Source: Terrimicrobiaceae bacterium
GTDB lineage: Bacteria; Verrucomicrobiota; Verrucomicrobiia; Chthoniobacterales; Terrimicrobiaceae
Assembly (NCBI GenBank): GCA_018402345.1
Contig: JAGYIV010000009.1
Span: 1-64,000, forward strand
DNA length: 64,000 nucleotides
Reading direction: 5' to 3'
Part shown: positions 59,157-64,000 of the stretch, one piece after another
Layout of the letters: each line of letters starts with the position of its first letter
How positions within the stretch are numbered: the first letter of the stretch is position 1
Notes under the pieces: model-generated
Database searches by the model: none
What the model saw: only the letters and a program-made list of their open reading frames with translations
What the model was told of the DNA's origin: nothing
Made by a program: the position numbers and the translations under genes

Positions 59157-60268
59157 AGATTCTTTTTCTTTCGAGTTACGCGCATTTGGTGTTGGAGCGG
59201 AGTGCGACGAGGGTGTCGGGCGGGGCGGAGTTGCAAGTGGCGTTGCTCGCGCGCGAGTTGGCCGAGCGAGGGGTGGAGACAGTGATTCTGGGCGGTGACA
59301 CTGGGCAGCTTGATGGAGAGGTGCTTGAGGGGGTGAAAATCAGGACCGGCGGGCAATTTCACAGCGGGAATCCGGCGGCGATGCTGGGTTCGGCGCCGAG
59401 AGTGTTTTCGGTGATTGCCGAAGAACGGCCGGATTGGGTTTTTCTGCTCGGGTGGACGGCTTGGATGGCTGCGGTAGTGGCGCTGAGGGGGGTGTGTGGG
59501 TATCGTGCGGGGTTTATTTGCGGGTTGGATAGTGAGTTGACGGGGGATTTCCGGCGCGAGAATCCGCTGCGTGGGGGCTTGTTTGAATGGGGTGTGGCGC
59601 GGTGCGATTTGCGGTATGCGATGACGGAGCGTCAGCGTGCCCTTTTCAAGAGCCGGGGGTGGAGTTGTGAGATGTATCGGAATCTGATCCTGCCGAGGGC
59701 GTTTCCGTATGGCGGGGTGAAGGAGGTGGATTTCCTTTGGGTGTCGCGTTGCCAACCGGTGAAGCGTCCGCATTTGTTTTTGGATTTGGTTGAGGCGCTG
59801 CCGGAGCGGTCGTTTGAGATGGTGTGTCCGAGGGAGGACGCGGCGCTGTGGGATGCTGTGGCGGCACGTGCGGCTGGGTTCGCGAATCTACGGTTTGTCG
59901 AGAAGGTGCCCTACCATGAGATTCAGCGACGATACGATGCGGCGCGGGTTTTTGTGAACACGTCGGAGTGGGAGGGGTGGCCGAACAGCTTTATCCAAGC
60001 GGGTCTGGGGCGTGCGGCGTTGCTATCGCTGGCTGTGAATCCTGACGGGATTTTCGAGCGGTTCGGGCTGGGGTGTTTCGCGGACGGAGAGTTGGAGCGG
60101 CTCAAGGGGCAGGCGCGGGAGATGGTGTCCGATCCGGCAGGCTTGGAGCGGATGCAGGAGGGGTGTGCGCGTTTTGTGGCGGAGATGCATGACAACGCCA
60201 AGGAGACGCATGCGTTTTTGGCGGGGTTGACTCGGAGTGGTAGTCCCGGGCCCGCTCGAGGTCTTTGA
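59153..60268 (+). CDS. Glycosyltransferase, GT-B fold (GT4-like)
   Basis: 371 residues. Starts MKILFLSSYAHLVLERSATR with GGAELQVALLARELAERGVE, a GT-B N-domain; the C-domain has FLWVSRCQPVKRPHLFLDLV and VFVNTSEWEGWPNSFIQAGL (donor-binding ExxWPxxxxQAGL variant of the E-x7-E motif). Likely sugar transfer to a cell-surface glycan, given neighbouring glycosyltransferase and exporter. Confidence 0.88.
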   Translation: MKILFLSSYAHLVLERSATRVSGGAELQVALLARELAERGVETVILGGDTGQLDGEVLEGVKIRTGGQFHSGNPAAMLGSAPRVFSVIAEERPDWVFLLGWTAWMAAVVALRGVCGYRAGFICGLDSELTGDFRRENPLRGGLFEWGVARCDLRYAMTERQRALFKSRGWSCEMYRNLILPRAFPYGGVKEVDFLWVSRCQPVKRPHLFLDLVEALPERSFEMVCPREDAALWDAVAARAAGFANLRFVEKVPYHEIQRRYDAARVFVNTSEWEGWPNSFIQAGLGRAALLSLAVNPDGIFERFGLGCFADGELERLKGQAREMVSDPAGLERMQEGCARFVAEMHDNAKETHAFLAGLTRSGSPGPARGL

Positions 60269-60482
60269 GGCTGTTGGACGAAAATTGGGCCCAATCTTTA
60301 CAGCGAGACATCCCGAAATCGATTCAGGAAATTTCAAGCCGCCTATATCTCAACTCGCAGCTTGTTTCCATGATGATCCATGGGCTATTCCACGAAGTAT
60401 GTCCAAGACCTCTCGGAAAACCTCTGCCCAAGGCCATCAAGCACACACCCAAGATTCCAGTATTCGCGGCCTGGCCGGGAAA

Positions 60483-61832
60483 ATGCAACGGCCCGTGAAA
60501 ATCACCATGCTCGGAGCTGGCAGTGGCTTCACCCCACGGTTGGTCAACGATGTCTTGAAAACCCCCGGACAAAGCGGCGGTGAAATCGCCCTTGTGGACA
60601 TCGACCGCAGGCGCCTTTCTGCGATGAAGGAAGTCCTCCTCAAGTTGATCGCTAAGACCAATGCCAAGGGGTGGAAAGTCACCGCTTCCACTGATCGCCG
60701 CAGCCTGCTCAAGGGCTCGGACTACATCGTCAATTGTATCGAGGTGAGTGGACTCGCCTGCGTGCGCCACGACAACGACATTCCCGCGCGATACGGCATC
60801 GACCAGTGCATTGGCGACACCCTTGGGCCAGGCGGCCTTTTCAAGGGGCTGCGCACGATTCCCGTCTGGCTCGATGTGCTGCGCGACGCGGAGAGGCTTT
60901 GCCCAGAAGCCCTGTTGCTCAATTACACAAATCCCATGGGCATGCTATGTGTGGCAGCCGGCCGGACCTCGTCGATGCGCGTGGTGGGCTTGTGCCACTC
61001 GGTGCAGGGGACCGGCCACCTGCTCGCGAAGCGCGCGGGTGTGCCCTACGAGGAGATGGAATGGGAGTGCGCCGGCATCAACCACTTGGCCTGGTTCGTG
61101 CGTCTGCGCCACCAAGGCCGCGACCTCTACCCCGGCCTCATGAAAAAGGCGCGCGCCGATCTCGCCGGCAAGCCCTCCGATCCGGAGGATGCGAAGGATT
61201 TGATCCGAAAAGACATGATGTTGCATTTCGGAGCCTTCATCACCGAATCAAGCGGGCATCTCTCCGAATACCTTCCCTACTACCGCAAGCGGAAAGATCT
61301 CATCGAAAAATACTGTCGTGACAGCTACGATGGCGAATCGGGATTCTACGCTGCCAACTGGCCGATGTGGCGCAACAAGTGCGACGAGGATCGCGCCGCC
61401 ATGCTGAAAGGTAAATCGGAACTCGGTTGGGAGCGAAGCTGGGAATATGCCAGCTGGATCATCGAGGCCCGCGAGAAGGATTGCCCAACCCGCATCCACG
61501 GCAATGTGATGAACCTTGCAGGCGGGGCGGGTCCGCTCATTTCCAATCTTCCTCTTGATGGATGCGTGGAAGTCGCCTGCATGGTGGATGGCGCCGGTAT
61601 CCACCCCACGCGCTTCGGCGCCCTTCCTTCCCAAATGGCCGCGGTTTCCGCTTCGAACATGGGATTCATCGGTCTTGGTGCTCAAGCGGCCATAGAGCGC
61701 AGCAAGGAGGCAGCGATCCATGCGCTCCTGTTAGATCCGCTCACTGCGGCTGTGCTCTCCCCGGCAGAAATCAAAAAAATGGTTTTGGAGATGTTCGCCG
61801 CCGAGGCTGAGCATCTGCCCGGATACCGCTGA
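60483..61832 (+). CDS. GH4 family NAD-dependent glycosidase (alpha-galactosidase/glucosidase-like)
   Basis: 449 residues from the ATG at 60483 (QRPVKITMLGAGSGFTPRLV), which starts the NAD-binding fold. Metal-site cysteine in GLCHSVQGTGHL and histidine in AGINHLAWFVRL. NYTNPMGML is conserved in GH4. The enzymes use NAD and Mn to split glycosides by a redox-elimination path. An earlier ATG at 60402 lacks family similarity. Convergent with the nagA pseudogene 6 bp away. Confidence 0.93.
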   Translation: MQRPVKITMLGAGSGFTPRLVNDVLKTPGQSGGEIALVDIDRRRLSAMKEVLLKLIAKTNAKGWKVTASTDRRSLLKGSDYIVNCIEVSGLACVRHDNDIPARYGIDQCIGDTLGPGGLFKGLRTIPVWLDVLRDAERLCPEALLLNYTNPMGMLCVAAGRTSSMRVVGLCHSVQGTGHLLAKRAGVPYEEMEWECAGINHLAWFVRLRHQGRDLYPGLMKKARADLAGKPSDPEDAKDLIRKDMMLHFGAFITESSGHLSEYLPYYRKRKDLIEKYCRDSYDGESGFYAANWPMWRNKCDEDRAAMLKGKSELGWERSWEYASWIIEAREKDCPTRIHGNVMNLAGGAGPLISNLPLDGCVEVACMVDGAGIHPTRFGALPSQMAAVSASNMGFIGLGAQAAIERSKEAAIHALLLDPLTAAVLSPAEIKKMVLEMFAAEAEHLPGYR

Positions 61833-61838
61833 GCGGGA

Positions 61839-62425
61839 TCAGGGGGTCGGCAGGTCGTGGAGAGTGATTCCGATGAGTTCAGCAATCCGGGTGGAAAATA
61901 GCGCTTGGGCTTTTTCCAGGGTGAGGTCGAGCCAGCGTTAGAGATTTTCGGCGCCTTCATCGGTGGGAGAGGCTGGATCCAACGTAGCAGGTTTCGCCCG
62001 GCTTGCGCACGATGCGGTCCAAGCCGGCCTCGACCACTGTGTTGGTGAGCCGGTAGCGCCCCGGAGGGGCTCCGGCAGCGGTCATGCAATCGGTAGTGAA
62101 GAGGGGTATGCCTGCAGGGTTGGCGCGGAAGAAATTTTTCAGGACTGCTGGTGAGAGCTGGTTTCCATCCGTGATGAGGAAGACCACGAGTCCATTCCGC
62201 GCTTGAAGGCGCTGCATGACATTGTCATGGCTGTGGAGCATTTTGGGGTGCTCCTTTTCCATGGTGTGTGCAAAAACGTGCTCCGGCTTTGATGGCTGCG
62301 GCGATTTGGAATTCCGAGGTAGTTGTGTGTCCATAGGAGACATGCACTCCTTGTGCGACGAGTTCGCAGGTGACCGCCGGAGAGTCTCACACCCGACACA
62401 TCTGATGTGCTGCGCTACAGTGTTC
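61839..62425 (-). pseudogene. nagA-like amidohydrolase remnant
   Basis: Three frames in series match a NagA-type deacetylase: VAQGVHVSYGHTTTSEFQIA then AAIKAGARFCTHHGKGAP; then KMLHSHDNVMQRLQARNGLV, DGNQLSPAVLKNFFRANPAG, TTDCMTAAGAPPGRYRLTNT and GSSLSH; then TDEGAENL, stop, RWLDLTLEKAQALFSTRIAE. The N-terminal third with metal ligands is missing. The family removes the acetyl group from N-acetylglucosamine 6-phosphate. Confidence 0.75.
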
Positions 62426-62709
62426 GTTGGATGAGGAATTCCTGCCCGATGTGAACCTCGATCAGGGAAACCTCAACTACACCGTGGTGATCGGCGAGGT
62501 TCTTGGGGACTATAGGGCGGAGACGAATTAGCCATGTCTACAGCAAATGCAAATTCCCCTTGGGCGCATATGGCGTCATATGGCGTCGAACGGGAAAGAA
62601 TCGAGGAGGGAAGCGGGCCGTTTTTCACCACCGCCTCCGCATGCGGTAAAGCTCGTGGAGCCAGTAAACAAAGGGATCAGCGGGATTCGCAGCCGCTCCC
62701 GAATGGGAG
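62426..62709. other. Spacer between nagA remnant and tRNA
   Basis: On the plus strand LPDVNLDQGNLNYTVVIGEV then LGDYRAETN, stop near 62531, looks like the tail of a lost gene, but no family is recognised. No other gene seen. Confidence 0.4.
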
Positions 62710-62783
62710 CGGAGCCTACGGGACTCGAACCCGCAACCTCTGCCGTGACAGGGCAGCGCTCTAACCGATTGAGCTAAGGCTCC
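62710..62783 (-). tRNA. tRNA-Asp (anticodon GTC)
   Basis: On the minus strand the acceptor GGAGCCT pairs with AGGCTCC, followed by discriminator G. D-arm AGCTCAATCGGTTAGAGC, anticodon arm CTGCC-CTGTCAC-GGCAG with GTC, T-arm with GGTTCGAGTCC. 74 nt, no encoded CCA. Confidence 0.95.
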
Positions 62784-62900
62784 TGGAAAAGGAGGCGTGA
62801 GAGTAGGAGAGTGTTGGTGCGGGTGCAATGATTTTGTTGGGAAAAAAACGGGGGTGTTCCGGGCGTTGCATTTTTGGGGTGGCGGGTATGCTCGGGAGCG

Positions 62901-64000
62901 ATGAAGACGTTTGATTCGCGGGATGGGACGGGGGAGAAGGCGTTGCAGGTGAATCTGGATTCTGAATTCTACGGCACCTTTGCTGAGATCGGGGCGGGGC
63001 AGGAGGTGGCGCGGCATTTTTTCTCCGCTGGCGGGGCGGCGGGGACGGTGGCGAAAACGATGTCGGCTTACGACATGACGTTCAGCGATGCGATTTACGG
63101 GACGAGCCGCAGGTATGTGAGCCGGGAGCGGTTGGAGACGATGCTGGCGCATGAGGGGCGGTTGTTGCTCGAGCGGCTTGGATCCACGCTCGGGAGCGAG
63201 AAGAGGTTCTTTGTGTTTGCGGATACGGTGGCGGCGCGGAGTTTCCGGCGTCACGACGAGTCGCATGGGTGGATGGGGCTGCGGTTCCAACACGAGCCGG
63301 GTGCGGAGTTCAGCGATATCATTCTGCATGTGCGGATGCTGGATGCGCAGAATTTGACGCAGCAGGAGGCGCTGGGTGTGGTGGGGGTGAATCTGATTCA
63401 TGCGGTGTGTTGCGGGGCTGGGGGACCGAAGGAGTTGATCGGTGCGTTGCTGGACGATCTGAGCCCGGGGAGGATCGCGGTGGATATGATTCGTTTCAGC
63501 GGGCCGGCGTTTCCAGAGGTGGACAACAGGATCATGGGGTTGGAGTTGGTGGTGCAGGGGCTGACGAAGGCCGCGTTGTTCAGGGCGGATGGCGAGGTCG
63601 TGCAGGCGGCGGATGCGTTTTACAAAAAGCCGATTCTTGTCGAGCGCGGAAGTTTCCGGCCGGTAACTGTGGTGACGAACGACATGCTGGATGGGGCGCG
63701 GGCGTTGTTCGAGCGGGAGAGCGGCGTGGAGGAGCGGCAGGCGGAGATTTTGATGGAGATCACGATGAAGAATCTGCTTGAGGGTGGGGAACTGGATTTG
63801 CGGGATTTTTTGGATCGGGTGGACATGCTGGGGGCTCTGGGGCGGACGGTGCTGATCTCGAATTACGGCGAATATTACCGTCTGGTGAATTATCTCATGA
63901 TCTACACGGAGGGTCCGATCGGGCTGCCGATGGGCATTCCTGGGTTGGCGGAGATTTTCAACGAGAAGCACTATGAGGAACTCGAGGGGGGAATCCTCGA
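62901..64000 (+). CDS. Large conserved protein of uncertain role, 3' end outside window
   Basis: At least 366 residues from the ATG at 62901. MKTFDSRDGTGEKALQVNLD, EIGAGQEVARHFFSAGGAAG then TVAKTMSAYDMTFSDAIYGT and RFFVFADTVAARSFRRHDES. I recall this as a conserved family in several phyla, often labelled TonB-dependent receptor or nicotinamide-nucleotide adenylyltransferase, though I can verify neither label and no membrane barrel is seen. It is not preceded by a signal peptide. Gene order gives no hint. Confidence 0.6.
   Translation, partial: MKTFDSRDGTGEKALQVNLDSEFYGTFAEIGAGQEVARHFFSAGGAAGTVAKTMSAYDMTFSDAIYGTSRRYVSRERLETMLAHEGRLLLERLGSTLGSEKRFFVFADTVAARSFRRHDESHGWMGLRFQHEPGAEFSDIILHVRMLDAQNLTQQEALGVVGVNLIHAVCCGAGGPKELIGALLDDLSPGRIAVDMIRFSGPAFPEVDNRIMGLELVVQGLTKAALFRADGEVVQAADAFYKKPILVERGSFRPVTVVTNDMLDGARALFERESGVEERQAEILMEITMKNLLEGGELDLRDFLDRVDMLGALGRTVLISNYGEYYRLVNYLMIYTEGPIGLPMGIPGLAEIFNEKHYEELEGGIL

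Noticed and set aside
60402-60482. Upstream start giving the GH4 enzyme a 27-residue extension
   Set aside because: The extension has no signal-peptide pattern and GH4 proteins begin at the KITMLGAGS strand.

Overview
This window reads as a chromosome segment of a Gram-negative bacterium, most likely a verrucomicrobiote. The reasons are the mix of exported caspase-like and tetratricopeptide proteins, a MASE1-LytS/LytTR pair, dense toxin-antitoxin (TA) modules, and dispersed intergenic families (hairpins beginning GTAGGG, and repeats of the ACCACAGAGGACACAGAGG and GCAGATGACGCAGATT type). No 16S rRNA or other marker gene is present, so the phylum is an inference. Many genes carry single-base indels or one nonsense codon. 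Either accessory genes are decaying here or the assembly has indel errors. The long core genes (hisB-hisH-hisA, ABC transporter, helicase, GH4) read through intact.

Region 1 (1-30.5 kb, almost all minus strand) is an exported-protein region. It holds a TPR protein, a possible HExxH metallopeptidase, two very long Sel1/beta-propeller/caspase paralogues (one broken), small secreted proteins and lipoproteins, a VapBC pair, three LPP20/FlgT-like proteins (one lies later, at 50.6 kb), an AAA/DUF4143 ATPase, a possible PD-(D/E)XK nuclease next to a 1393-residue TPR-CHAT protein, a caspase with two FGE-like domains, and a FlgO-like/DUF4384 protein. Nearly all have signal peptides. Five of those signal peptides are written in the same 7-bp repeat. 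A RelE-type and a Fic-type module and an albA-type pseudogene sit between them.

Region 2 (30.7-50.3 kb) is a two-component system (MASE1-LytS kinase and LytTR regulator) invaded by TA modules, followed by a LysM protein, an NYN-domain nuclease, a 1579-residue DUF4011-helicase-Vsr-like protein of the kind found in defence islands, and more PIN modules. Three stretches, each carrying PIN-fold nuclease genes, are bracketed by direct repeats of about 250-940 bp copied from the neighbouring genes. Four PIN toxins are broken while their small partner genes are intact.

Region 3 (50.2-64 kb, plus strand) is more ordinary: a PEGA lipoprotein and an LPP20-like protein, a tandem-repeat spacer, hisB-hisH-hisA, an MsbA-like ABC exporter, two glycosyltransferases (one frameshifted), a nucleotidyltransferase-like pair, a GH4 glycosidase, a decayed nagA, a tRNA-Asp, and a conserved protein running off the end.
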